This document shows positions 40,393 to 48,170 of a DNA stretch of 64,000 bases, piece by piece. Under the pieces are notes generated by a model. That model was not told where the DNA came from. It ran no database searches and was given only the letters and a program-made list of their open reading frames with translations. Source of the stretch: Collimonas pratensis (lineage in GTDB: Bacteria; Pseudomonadota; Gammaproteobacteria; Burkholderiales; Burkholderiaceae_D); contig NZ_CP013234.1 of NCBI RefSeq assembly GCF_001584185.1, forward strand, positions 4,402,001 to 4,466,000, written 5' to 3'. Every line of letters begins with the position of its first letter. The stretch's first letter is position 1. The translations under genes were made by a program, and so were the position numbers.

Positions 40393-41679
40393 TCAGAGAA
40401 TCACGATGGCGCGGAAATCGTTGACGTTGGTGCGCGTCGGTCCGCTCACCACCAGGTCGCCCAGCGCGCTGAAGAAGCCGTAGCCGTCGTTGTTGTCCAG
40501 CATGGCGCGCGGACGCAATCCCAGCTCCGCTGCCTTGCGCATCGAATCCGGCTGGTAGATGGCGCCGGCGTTGTCTTCGGAGCCGTCGATGCCGTCGGTG
40601 TCGCAGGCTATCGCGTGGATATCTGGGAAACCGTCCAGCGCAATGGCCAGGCTCAGCAGGAATTCGGCATTGCGGCCGCCGCGTCCCTTGCCGCGCACGG
40701 TGACGGTGGTTTCGCCGCCGGAGATCACCACACAAGGCTTGCTGAACGGTTGTCCGCGACGGGCAATCTGGCGCGCCAGCGCAGCATGCGCCAGGCCGAT
40801 ATCGCGCGCCTCGCCTTCCATCTCGTCGGACAGGATGTAGGGCGTCAGGCCAGCTGCGCTCACGGTGGCTGCTGCCGCGTCCAATGCGTCCTGGGCGGTG
40901 GCGATCACATAATGCTGGTTGCGCTCCAGGCGCGGATCGCCGGGCTTGGCGCTTTCGCCGGCGCCGGATTCCAGGTGCTTGAGAATGGCCTCAGGAATTT
41001 CAATACTATATTTGCGCAGCACCGCCAAGGCATCCGCGCAGGTGGTCGGATCGGCCAGGGTCGGGCCGCTGGCGATGATGCCGGGATCGTCGCCCGGGAT
41101 ATCGGAAATCATCAGCGTCACCACCCGCGCCGGGGCGCAGGCCAGCGCCAGCCGGCCGCCCTTGATGGCGGACAGGTGCTTGCGCACGCAATTCATTTCA
41201 AAAATGGTGGCGCCGCTTTTGAGCAGCGCTTTGTTGATCGCCTGTTTCTGTTCCAGCGTAATGCCTGGCGCCGGCAGCGCCAGCAAGGCCGAGCCGCCGC
41301 CGGAAATCAGGCAGATCACCAGATCGTCTGCAGTCAAGCCCTGGACCAGTTCCAGCATCCGTACGGCAGCCTGGCGGCCGGCTTCGTCCGGCACCGGATG
41401 CGATGCTTCCACTACCTCGATGCGCTTGCAGTCGGCGCCATGCTCGTAGCGCGTCACCACCAGCCCGGACAGCTCGCCCTGCCAATGCTCTTCCACTGTC
41501 TGAGCCATGGCTGCCGCGCCTTTGCCCGCACCGATCACCAGTGTCCGGCCTTTACCGGACGGCTCCGGGATCTTCGCCAGGTATTCGGGCAGGCATTTGG
41601 CGGCGCTGACGGCGTCGACCGCGGCCTGGTACATATCGAGGAGAAGCTGGCGGGGCTTAATACTGTGCGCGGTAGTCAT
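40393..41679 (-). CDS. ttuD: Glycerate 2-kinase (TtuD/GckA, MOFRL family)
   Basis: This 428-residue DUF4147/MOFRL protein was historically named hydroxypyruvate reductase (TtuD) but the family is a glycerate 2-kinase forming 2-phosphoglycerate. Motifs seen are TLVIGAGKGAAAMAQ, HPVPDEAG, LICLISGGGSALLALPAPGI, MISDIPGDDPGIIASGPT and, in the C-terminal MOFRL domain, RGKGRGGRNAEFLLSLAIAL and CDTDGIDGSEDNAGA. It lies downstream of glxR, which makes its substrate. Confidence 0.92.
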   Translation of the reverse strand: MTTAHSIKPRQLLLDMYQAAVDAVSAAKCLPEYLAKIPEPSGKGRTLVIGAGKGAAAMAQTVEEHWQGELSGLVVTRYEHGADCKRIEVVEASHPVPDEAGRQAAVRMLELVQGLTADDLVICLISGGGSALLALPAPGITLEQKQAINKALLKSGATIFEMNCVRKHLSAIKGGRLALACAPARVVTLMISDIPGDDPGIIASGPTLADPTTCADALAVLRKYSIEIPEAILKHLESGAGESAKPGDPRLERNQHYVIATAQDALDAAAATVSAAGLTPYILSDEMEGEARDIGLAHAALARQIARRGQPFSKPCVVISGGETTVTVRGKGRGGRNAEFLLSLAIALDGFPDIHAIACDTDGIDGSEDNAGAIYQPDSMRKAAELGLRPRAMLDNNDGYGFFSALGDLVVSGPTRTNVNDFRAIVIL

Positions 41680-41741
41680 GCTGTTATGCCTTGATCTATG
41701 AAGCAGGTGTCTCTGAGATTTCTATTTATTCTATGCTACAT

Positions 41742-41783
41742 CCATCGCGCAGGATGGACACGAATGGCCACCCTGCGCGATAT
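41742..41783. repeat. Degenerate palindrome related to the GTAGGGTGGGCAC family
   Basis: The pattern CGCGCAGGATGGACACGAA TGGCCACCCTGCGCG folds into a near-perfect hairpin between glxR and the kinase gene. The ends GCAGGATGG / CCACCCTGC differ from the standard copies but the GGNNGGRCAC...GGCCACCC layout is alike. It may act as an attenuator or be a decayed copy. Confidence 0.5.
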
Positions 41784-41784
41784 C

Positions 41785-42672
41785 TTACACCTTGGCGATT
41801 TCGTGGTTGGACATGATTTCGACAGCGCGGCACAGCGCCGAGTGATCGAGCCCGCTCAAGCCGTTGGCTGCGCAGGAGTTCATCAGCTCTTGCACCGCAG
41901 CCGTGTTCGGCAGCGAAACGCCCAGTGCCTTGGCGCCTTGCAAAGCCAGGTTCAGATCTTTCTGATGCAGCTCAATGCGGAAGCCTGGATTAAACGTACG
42001 CTTGACCATGCGTTCGCCGTGCACTTCCAGGATACGGGAAGCAGCAAAGCCGCCCATCAGCGCCTGCCGTACACGGGCCGGATCGGCGCCGGCCTTGGAA
42101 GCAAACAGCAAGGCTTCGGCAACCGCCTGGATATTCAACGCAACGATGATCTGGTTGGCCACCTTGGTAGTCTGGCCGTCGCCGTTGCCGCCGACCAGCG
42201 TGATGTTCTTGCCCATCAGTTCAAACAAAGGCTTGGCATCGTTGAACGCGCCTTCCGAGCCGCCCACCATGATGGTCAGCGATGCCGCCTTGGCGCCGAC
42301 TTCGCCGCCGGAGACCGGCGCATCCAGGTATTCGCAACCCAGGGCGTTGATCTTCTTGGCGAAACCCTTGGTGGCGATCGGCGAGATCGAGCTCATGTCG
42401 ATCACGGTCTTGCCGGCGGTCAGGCCTTCGGCCACGCCTTTTTCGCCGAACAGGACGGCTTCCACGTGCGGGGTGTCCGGCACCATGACGATGATGATGT
42501 CAGCGCGCTTGGCGACTTCGGCGCCGGAAGTGCAGACCGTGGCGCCGCCGTCGATCAATGCTGCCGGTGGATTCTTCTGGTCATGCAGGTACAGCTTGTG
42601 GCCGCCGCGCTGCAGGTTTTCCGCCATGGGCGCACCCATGATGCCGAGTCCGATAAAGCCAACTTTTGCCAT
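41785..42672 (-). CDS. glxR: 2-hydroxy-3-oxopropionate (tartronate semialdehyde) reductase
   Basis: This 295-residue beta-hydroxyacid dehydrogenase reduces tartronate semialdehyde to D-glycerate with NAD(P)H. The dinucleotide motif is KVGFIGLGIMGAPMAENL. The catalytic signature EYLDAPVSGGEVGAKAASLTIMVGG, with the catalytic Lys in GDGQTTKVANQIIV, fits GarR/GlxR. It stands in the gcl-hyi-glxR order, 39 bases after hyi. Confidence 0.94.
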   Translation of the reverse strand: MAKVGFIGLGIMGAPMAENLQRGGHKLYLHDQKNPPAALIDGGATVCTSGAEVAKRADIIIVMVPDTPHVEAVLFGEKGVAEGLTAGKTVIDMSSISPIATKGFAKKINALGCEYLDAPVSGGEVGAKAASLTIMVGGSEGAFNDAKPLFELMGKNITLVGGNGDGQTTKVANQIIVALNIQAVAEALLFASKAGADPARVRQALMGGFAASRILEVHGERMVKRTFNPGFRIELHQKDLNLALQGAKALGVSLPNTAAVQELMNSCAANGLSGLDHSALCRAVEIMSNHEIAKV

Positions 42673-42711
42673 GATATTTCTCCGTAATTATGTAAATGCA
42701 GACCGCTAAAC

Positions 42712-43491
42712 TTACAGGCCGTGCGCCGCGCGCCAGCCCAGACCTTCCACCGTGCCGGCCTTCGGCTTGTACTCGCAGCCGATCCAGCCGTCGTAGCCGA
42801 TCTCATCCAGGAACTTGAACAGAAAGTGATAATTGATTTCACCCGTGCCCGGCTCGAAACGCCCCGGGTTGTCCGCCAGTTGCACATGTTTGATCTGCGC
42901 CAGGTTAGCCTTGACGGTATTGGCCAGCTCGCCTTCCATTCTTTGCATGTGATAGATGTCGTACTGTACGAACAGGTTGCTGGAGCCGGTCGCCTTGATC
43001 AGGTCCAGCGCCTGTTTGGTGCCGGTCAGGAAGAAACCGGGAATATCGAAACTGTTGATCGGCTCGATCAGCAAGCGGATACCCGCGGCCTGCAACTTGT
43101 CGGCAGCAAATTTCAGGTTGCTGACCACGGTCGCCTGCGCCAGGTCGCTGCTGACGCCGACCGGTACGATGCCGACCAGGCAGTTCAGCTGCTTGACATT
43201 CAATACCTTGGCGTAGCGGATGGCATCGTCGACACCTTGCTGGAATTCGCTGACGCGGTCCGGGTGGCAGGCGATGCCGCGTTCGCCGGCTTCCCAGTTA
43301 CCCGCAGGCAGGTTGTGCAACACCAGTTCCAGGCCGTTGGTAGCCAGCTTGTCGGCGATCTGTTCGGCGCGGAAGGCATACGGGAACAGGAATTCGACGC
43401 CCTTGAAGCCGGCCTTGGCTGCGGCATCGAAGCGCTCCAGGAACGGCAGCTCGGTGAACAGCATGGTCAGGTTGGCAGCTAATTTTGTCAT
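42712..43491 (-). CDS. hyi: Hydroxypyruvate isomerase
   Basis: The 259 residues show the Xyl-isomerase-like TIM barrel of Hyi, which interconverts hydroxypyruvate and tartronate semialdehyde. Sequence features are KLAANLTMLFTELPFLERFDAAAKAGFKGVEFLFPY, LLIEPINSFDIPGFFL (metal Glu), QYDIYHMQRMEGEL (His/Asp ligands) and the C-terminal GYDGWIGCEYKPKAGTVEGLGW. It lies 18 bases after gcl and is clearly in the same operon. Confidence 0.95.
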   Translation of the reverse strand: MTKLAANLTMLFTELPFLERFDAAAKAGFKGVEFLFPYAFRAEQIADKLATNGLELVLHNLPAGNWEAGERGIACHPDRVSEFQQGVDDAIRYAKVLNVKQLNCLVGIVPVGVSSDLAQATVVSNLKFAADKLQAAGIRLLIEPINSFDIPGFFLTGTKQALDLIKATGSSNLFVQYDIYHMQRMEGELANTVKANLAQIKHVQLADNPGRFEPGTGEINYHFLFKFLDEIGYDGWIGCEYKPKAGTVEGLGWRAAHGL

Positions 43492-43509
43492 GTCGTCTCT
43501 CTCCAGAAA

Positions 43510-45285
43510 TCAGTCCAGCAGGGACACGGCGGTCGGTGCGTGGCTGCGGCTGGTGGCCAGTTCTTCGAACTCGTTGATGTTGTCGATCTCGGTGCCCATG
43601 GAAACGTTGGTGACGCGTTCCAGGATGATTTCCACCACTACCGGCACGCGGAATTCCTTCATCCAGCGCTTGGCCTGGGCGAAGGCGTCCTGGATCGCAT
43701 TCGGATCGGTGACGCGGATCGCCTTGCAGCCGAGGCCTTCGACGACGGCAATGTGGTCGACGCCGTAGCCGTTGAGTTCCGGCGCGTTGATGTTTTCAAA
43801 CGCCAGCTGCACGCAGTAATCCATCTCGAAGCCGCGCTGCGCCTGACGGATCAGGCCGAGGTAGGAGTTGTTCACCACCACGTGCAGGTAAGGCAGGTTG
43901 AACTGAGCGCCTACCGCCAGTTCTTCGATCATGAACTGGAAGTCGTAGTCGCCGGAAATCGCCACTACATCGCGCTTCGGATCTGCCACGCAGACACCCA
44001 GCGCCGCCGAAATGGTCCAACCCAACGGACCGGCCTGGCCGCAGTTGATCCAGTGGCGGGCGTGGTACACGTGCAGGAATTGCGCGGCAGCGATCTGCGA
44101 CAAGCCGATAGTGCTGACGTAGCAGGTGTCGCGGCCGAAAGCGCGGTTCATTTCTTCGTAGACGCGCTGTGGCTTGACCGGTACGTTTTCAAAGTGGGTG
44201 CGGCGCTGCATGGTGCGCTTGCGCTCCTGGCACTCGGCCAGCCATTGCGAACGGTCCGGCAATTTGCCGGCGGCTTTCAATTCCTTGGCGACTTCGACGA
44301 ACAGCTTCAAGGCTGCCTTGGCGTCGGAGACGATGCCGTAGTCGGGACCGAACACGCGGCCGATCTGGGTCGGTTCGATGTCGACGTGGACGAACTTGCG
44401 GCCCTTGGTGAACACTTCCACCGAACCGGTGTGGCGGTTAGCCCAGCGGTTGCCGATGCCGAGCACGAAGTCGGAGGCCAGCATGGTGGCGTTGCCGTAG
44501 CGGTGGCTGGTTTGCAGTCCGACCATGCCCGCCATTTGCGGATGGTCGTCGGGGATCGCACCCCATGCCATCAGGGTCGGAATCACCGGCACGCCTGTCA
44601 GTTCGGCAAACTCAACCGCGAGCTCAGCTGCATCGGCATTGATGACGCCGCCGCCGATGGTCAGCAATGGACGCTCTGCTTCATTCAGCATGGTCAATGC
44701 TTTTTCGATCTGGGCGCGCGACGCTGCCGGCTTGTAGACTGGCAAAGGTTCGTAGGTGTCCGGATCGAATTCGATCTCGGCCATCTGCACGTCGAACGGC
44801 ATGTCAATCAGGACCGGACCTGGACGGCCGGAACGCATGACGTGGAAAGCCTGCTGGAACACGCGCGGCAACAGCGCCGGCTCACGCACGGTGACTGCCC
44901 ACTTGGTGACCGGCTTGGCGATCGATTCAATATCGACCGCCTGGAAATCTTCCTTGTACAGACGGGCGCGCGGCGCCTGGCCTGTGATGCAGAGGATAGG
45001 AATCGAATCGGCCTGGGCCGAGTACAAGCCGGTGATCATATCGGTGCCGGCCGGACCGGAGGTGCCGATACAGATGCCGATGTTGCCCGGGTTGGCGCGG
45101 GTGTAGCCTTCCGCCATGTGCGATGCGCCTTCAACGTGGCGCGCCAGCACGTGCTCGATGCCGCCATGCCGTTTCATGGCCGAGTAGAACGGGTTAATTG
45201 CGGCGCCTGGCACGCCAAAGGCTTGCACACAGCCCTCTTTCGCCAATACGTGCATTACTGCGTCAACTGCCTTCATCTTTGCCAT
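43510..45285 (-). CDS. gcl: Glyoxylate carboligase (ThDP-dependent)
   Basis: Gcl condenses two glyoxylate molecules to tartronate semialdehyde and CO2. The 591-residue protein begins with [58 protein letters not shown]. In Gcl a Val stands where most ThDP enzymes have the catalytic Glu, and FGVPGAAI fits that. The ThDP-binding [37 protein letters not shown] is near residue 450. First gene of the gcl-hyi-glxR operon, divergent from a LysR gene. It links purine-derived glyoxylate to central metabolism. Confidence 0.96.
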   Translation of the reverse strand: MAKMKAVDAVMHVLAKEGCVQAFGVPGAAINPFYSAMKRHGGIEHVLARHVEGASHMAEGYTRANPGNIGICIGTSGPAGTDMITGLYSAQADSIPILCITGQAPRARLYKEDFQAVDIESIAKPVTKWAVTVREPALLPRVFQQAFHVMRSGRPGPVLIDMPFDVQMAEIEFDPDTYEPLPVYKPAASRAQIEKALTMLNEAERPLLTIGGGVINADAAELAVEFAELTGVPVIPTLMAWGAIPDDHPQMAGMVGLQTSHRYGNATMLASDFVLGIGNRWANRHTGSVEVFTKGRKFVHVDIEPTQIGRVFGPDYGIVSDAKAALKLFVEVAKELKAAGKLPDRSQWLAECQERKRTMQRRTHFENVPVKPQRVYEEMNRAFGRDTCYVSTIGLSQIAAAQFLHVYHARHWINCGQAGPLGWTISAALGVCVADPKRDVVAISGDYDFQFMIEELAVGAQFNLPYLHVVVNNSYLGLIRQAQRGFEMDYCVQLAFENINAPELNGYGVDHIAVVEGLGCKAIRVTDPNAIQDAFAQAKRWMKEFRVPVVVEIILERVTNVSMGTEIDNINEFEELATSRSHAPTAVSLLD

Positions 45286-45422
45286 GTTGCCTCCGGATTA
45301 CAGAATGTGAAATTATTGCCACTGCCTGCGGACCGCTCCGGATTTGCCCCGTAATACTGCTGGAAATTCGGGGACGGTATGGAGACTGCCGAGTGGATGA
45401 GACACATGCTATAACCAAACAT

Positions 45423-45447
45423 ATTGTTTGATAAGAACACAAACAAT
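45423..45447. promoter_or_regulatory. Inverted repeat in the gcl/LysR divergent promoter region
   Basis: ATTGTTTG (45423-45430) and CAAACAAT (45440-45447) form perfect 8-base arms around 9 bases. The TTTG-N9-CAAA core fits the T-N11-A rule of LysR operators. The site lies 138 bases upstream of gcl and 112 bases upstream of the LysR gene. Confidence 0.55.
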
Positions 45448-45558
45448 CGCTTTATTCGATACGTCAAGTATGGAATACTAAGAAAAAGAGCAAAATACAG
45501 ACTTGGATAAGCTAACAACGAAGCTAACAACAAAGCCAACAACGAAGCCGGAAGAGAC

Positions 45559-46467
45559 ATGGACAAACTCAAACAGATAGAAGCTTTCGTCAGCGTGGTG
45601 GAAAAAGGCAGCCTGGCGGGCGCGGCGCTGGAACAGAACATTACCCCGGTGATGCTGGGACGGCGCATCGATGCGCTGGAGAAACGGCTCGGCACCAAGC
45701 TGATGCACAGGACCACGCGCCACCTGACCCTGACCGAGCAAGGCACGGTCTTCCTCGACCATTGCCGCAAGCTGCTGACCGAGCTGGATATTGCGGAAAA
45801 AATCATCTCTGAAGGCCGCCACAAAGCCACCGGCCATCTGGTGGTGTCGGCCCCTGCCGCTTTCGGCCGTAAGCACGTGGCGCCGCATGCACCGGCGTTT
45901 ATCGCCACCAATCCGGAAGTGCAGATCTCGTTCAACCTGACCGACCGCGTGGTCGACCTGGTGCGCGAAGGCTATGACATCAGCATCCGCATCGGCGGCG
46001 CCATCGATCCGAATTTCGTTGCGGTGAAACTGGCCGGCAACCGCCGCGTGGTATGCGGCACGCCGGAGTATTTCCATCGCAACGGTATCCCGCGCACGCT
46101 GGAAGACATCGCCCACCACAACTGCCTTTCCTTCAACCTGCAAGGCGGCCAGCAGCGCGGCTGGTATTTCCAGCAAGGCGGCAAACCGGTGATCATCAAG
46201 ACCGCCGGCAACCTCGATTGCAACGACGGCGAACTGCTGCACCGCTGGGTCAGCGAAGGACTCGGACTGGGCTGGCGTTCTACCTGGGAAATCGAATCGC
46301 AGCTGGCGTCGGGCGAGCTGCTGACGGTGCTGGATGAATTCGCCCTGCCGCATTACGACATCATGGCGGTCTATCCGCAGCAGCGGCATCTGCCGGCCAA
46401 AGTGCGTTTCTTCATCGACCGCCTGAAATCGATCTATGCGCAGCCGGACTACTGGAGCAAGGGCTGA
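45559..46467 (+). CDS. LysR-family regulator, probable controller of the gcl operon
   Basis: The 302-residue protein has an N-terminal DNA-binding domain (MDKLKQIEAFVSVVEKGSLAGAALEQNITPVMLGRRIDALEKRLGTKLMHRTTRHLTLTEQG) and a periplasmic-binding-like effector domain. It is divergent from gcl, with a good LysR-type inverted repeat between them. It probably responds to glyoxylate or a related metabolite; this is inferred from position. Confidence 0.92.
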   Translation: MDKLKQIEAFVSVVEKGSLAGAALEQNITPVMLGRRIDALEKRLGTKLMHRTTRHLTLTEQGTVFLDHCRKLLTELDIAEKIISEGRHKATGHLVVSAPAAFGRKHVAPHAPAFIATNPEVQISFNLTDRVVDLVREGYDISIRIGGAIDPNFVAVKLAGNRRVVCGTPEYFHRNGIPRTLEDIAHHNCLSFNLQGGQQRGWYFQQGGKPVIIKTAGNLDCNDGELLHRWVSEGLGLGWRSTWEIESQLASGELLTVLDEFALPHYDIMAVYPQQRHLPAKVRFFIDRLKSIYAQPDYWSKG

Positions 46468-46646
46468 AAACCCATGCTGAAAAACAAGATTGATTGCCGA
46501 AATGTAAGTTCCGTAACATTCCCGTCTTCTCATGGTGCGCCGGTCAACCGAGCCGTAAGCAACATCGTTTTAGTGTGGTGAATCGCACATGCACGACCGC
46601 TGCGAAGTACTACACTGAATATATTAACCAACATCATGAGGCAGCT

Positions 46647-47168
46647 ATGACAATCCGCAAAACAACTCAACAAGCCATGCTGGCTGCAGTCATCGGCGGC
46701 ACGCTGCTGCTCGGCGGCTGCGCCGCGCCGTATGGCGGACAAGGTTATGGCAACCAAGGCTATGGCAATCAAGGTTATAGCAATCCGCCTCCGCAAACTT
46801 ATCCGGGTTACCAGGGCGGCTACCAACAAAACAATAACAGCAACTACGGCGTGGTCGATGCCATCGATGTCGTCAATACGCCTAGCCAGGGTATAGGCGG
46901 CGCGGTGGTCGGCGGCGTGCTCGGCGGCGTGGTTGGCCACCAGATCGGCCACGGCAACGGCAACACCCTGGCGACCATTGCCGGCGTGGTCGGCGGTGCA
47001 GTGGCGGGCAACCAGCTGGAAGCACGCAACAGCCCGGGCTCGACTTCGTATAACGTGCGGGTGCGCATGAACAACAACGGCTACCAGACCATCAGCGTCA
47101 GCAACCCCGGCGATCTGCGGGTGGGTGACCGGGTGCGTGTCGATAACGGCCAGATTTCGCGTTACTAA
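46647..47168 (+). CDS. Glycine-zipper 2TM lipoprotein
   Basis: This is a 173-residue outer-membrane-type lipoprotein. The signal peptide ends in the lipobox LLLGGC (Cys about 24). A Gly/Tyr/Gln-rich stretch with three near-identical 'GYGNQ' units follows. A two-helix glycine zipper (IGGAVVGGVLGGVVGHQIGHGNGNTLATIAGVVGGAVAGNQ) then comes before a small C-terminal domain with VRMNNNGYQTISVSNPGDLRVGDRVRVDNGQISRY. This is the Rick_17kDa_Anti/SlyB-like pattern; such proteins stabilise the envelope. Its start is set by the ATG after the ATGAGGCAGCT ribosome site. Confidence 0.88.
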   Translation: MTIRKTTQQAMLAAVIGGTLLLGGCAAPYGGQGYGNQGYGNQGYSNPPPQTYPGYQGGYQQNNNSNYGVVDAIDVVNTPSQGIGGAVVGGVLGGVVGHQIGHGNGNTLATIAGVVGGAVAGNQLEARNSPGSTSYNVRVRMNNNGYQTISVSNPGDLRVGDRVRVDNGQISRY

Positions 47169-47319
47169 GTTTTCAAACTCTCGCCGCAGTGGTTGAACCC
47201 CGGCGGCAATCCCGATAGACACGGATTGCCGCCGGGCGAACAAAGCATCAGATTTCATCGGCCCTATCAGTACGTTCACATTCCGCATCTTGCTGAATGC
47301 AACAACACCAGGAGGCATC

Positions 47320-47628
47320 ATGAAAATCCACATCACACCTTTGTCGCTGGCTTTTTTTATCGCCGCCAATGCTTTCGCGCTGCATGCCAATGCAGCTGAA
47401 GAAAACGTCCAGTACCGGGATCCGCCACGCTGGGGCGTGCCGGACCGGACGCCGCAGGCGCGCTTTGAAACCATGAAAAAAGAAAATACCAATGCCTATG
47501 CGCAGGCCATGAACGATTGCCGCGCGATGCGTGGACGCGCAGCCATGGATTGCAAGCGCGAAGCGCGCGTCAATTTCGACCGCGATATGCAGCGCGCGCG
47601 TGAAATGACCGTCGGCGCACGCCGCTGA
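47320..47628 (+). CDS. Small exported protein of unknown function
   Basis: This 102-residue protein starts with a signal peptide (MKIHITPLSLAFFIAANAFALHANA). The mature part is short and charged: EENVQYRDPPRWGVPDRTP, then helical RFETMKKENTNAYAQAMNDCRAMRGRAAMDCKREARVNFDRDMQRARE with two Cys that could form a disulphide. A strong AGGAGG site precedes the ATG. No family was recognised. It lies between the lipoprotein and the peptide island and is followed by its own terminator, so it is probably not part of the secretion operon. Confidence 0.75.
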   Translation: MKIHITPLSLAFFIAANAFALHANAAEENVQYRDPPRWGVPDRTPQARFETMKKENTNAYAQAMNDCRAMRGRAAMDCKREARVNFDRDMQRAREMTVGARR

Positions 47629-47650
47629 TCCCCTCCCCGCTTGCATGATC

Positions 47651-47678
47651 AAAGGCCGCTTTTGCGGCTTTTTTTTCT
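47651..47678 (+). terminator. Terminator after the small exported protein
   Basis: A short GC stem (GGCCGC/GCGGC) with a 4-base loop is followed by eight T residues, 22 bases after the stop of the gene ending at 47628. Confidence 0.75.
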
Positions 47679-47770
47679 TGCCCGCCGGCGGCTGCCGTCG
47701 CGGCCGCCCTCCGTGGCGCATGAAAATCCATTTTACATTCCAAAATACAATTGTTAATTATTGTTATATT

Positions 47771-47788
47771 TGCAATTAATGAATTGCA
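47771..47788. promoter_or_regulatory. Inverted repeat upstream of the peptide gene
   Basis: TGCAATT and AATTGCA are perfect 7-base arms with a 4-base spacer. The repeat lies just upstream of a possible -35 box (TTGACC at 47795). It could be a repressor or activator site for the peptide gene. Confidence 0.4.
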
Positions 47789-47930
47789 TTCGCATTGACC
47801 ATCAAACAATAATATCAATACGATAATTAGTTAATGTTTTTTTATGTAATTTTCGGCATGTGCCGGATTTCGCTGGCGACGAACCATCAGCGGCAATCGC
47901 GCCAGTGTTTTTAATCCAAAGGGAGAAAAT

Positions 47931-48101
47931 ATGGCAATTCAGCAATTATCAGCACGGGAAATCGATCAAGTCAGCGGCGGCTGCTGTCTGTTTTTCAGCA
48001 AGTTCTTCTCATCTTGCTTCAGCAACTTCTTCAAGAGCTGCATGCCAAGCAAGCCAAGCTGCAACAAGCCAAAGCCGCCGACACCGCCGCAACCCGCCTA
48101 A
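47931..48101 (+). CDS. Double-glycine leader peptide, candidate class II microcin/bacteriocin
   Basis: This is a 56-residue precursor. The leader MAIQQLSAREIDQVSGG has the classic C39-exporter pattern: hydrophobic residues at -15/-12/-4, acidic residues and Gly-Gly at -2/-1. Cleavage after Gly17 would release a 39-residue core starting CCLFFSKFFSSC. The core has five Cys (18, 19, 29, 37, 44), Phe pairs in an amphipathic helix-like pattern, several Lys, no Asp or Glu, and a Pro-rich tail (KPKPPTPPQPA). An AAGGGAG ribosome site precedes it, and a terminator hairpin separates it from a matching HlyD/C39-ABC/TolC operon. It is probably secreted as an antimicrobial or signal peptide. No immunity gene was found. 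No known family was recognised. Confidence 0.8.
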   Translation: MAIQQLSAREIDQVSGGCCLFFSKFFSSCFSNFFKSCMPSKPSCNKPKPPTPPQPA

Positions 48102-48121
48102 CAGCGGTTCGATTTTCCAGC

Positions 48122-48153
48122 AAAAAACACGGCAGCCGCTTGCCGTGTTTTTT
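48122..48153 (+). terminator. Terminator/attenuator between the peptide gene and export operon
   Basis: AAAAAACACGGCA pairs perfectly with TGCCGTGTTTTTT (13 bp) around a 6-base loop. It starts 21 bases after the peptide stop and ends 17 bases before the adaptor start. Partial read-through would give far more peptide mRNA than exporter mRNA. Confidence 0.85.
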
Positions 48154-48170
48154 GTCATTTTGAAGACATC

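Larger units (their letters stand above)
47629..47930. promoter_or_regulatory. Promoter region of the double-glycine peptide gene
   Basis: About 300 bases with no gene. After the terminator at 47651-47678, DNA from 47720 is strongly AT-rich. It contains the inverted repeat TGCAATT-AATG-AATTGCA (47771-47788) and a possible promoter, TTGACC (47795-47800) then TACGAT 18 bases on. The untranslated leader to 47930 is about 100 bases long. An AAGGGAG ribosome site lies just before the ATG. Confidence 0.45.

Noticed and set aside
46647..47628. The lipoprotein and small exported protein as parts of the peptide-secretion operon
   Set aside because: A terminator at 47651-47678 and an AT-rich promoter region separate them from the peptide gene, and they lack any matching motif.
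47570..47818. 82-codon minus-strand frame next to the peptide gene, considered as an immunity gene
   Set aside because: It covers the terminator and AT-rich promoter, has no membrane helix and reads against the operon.
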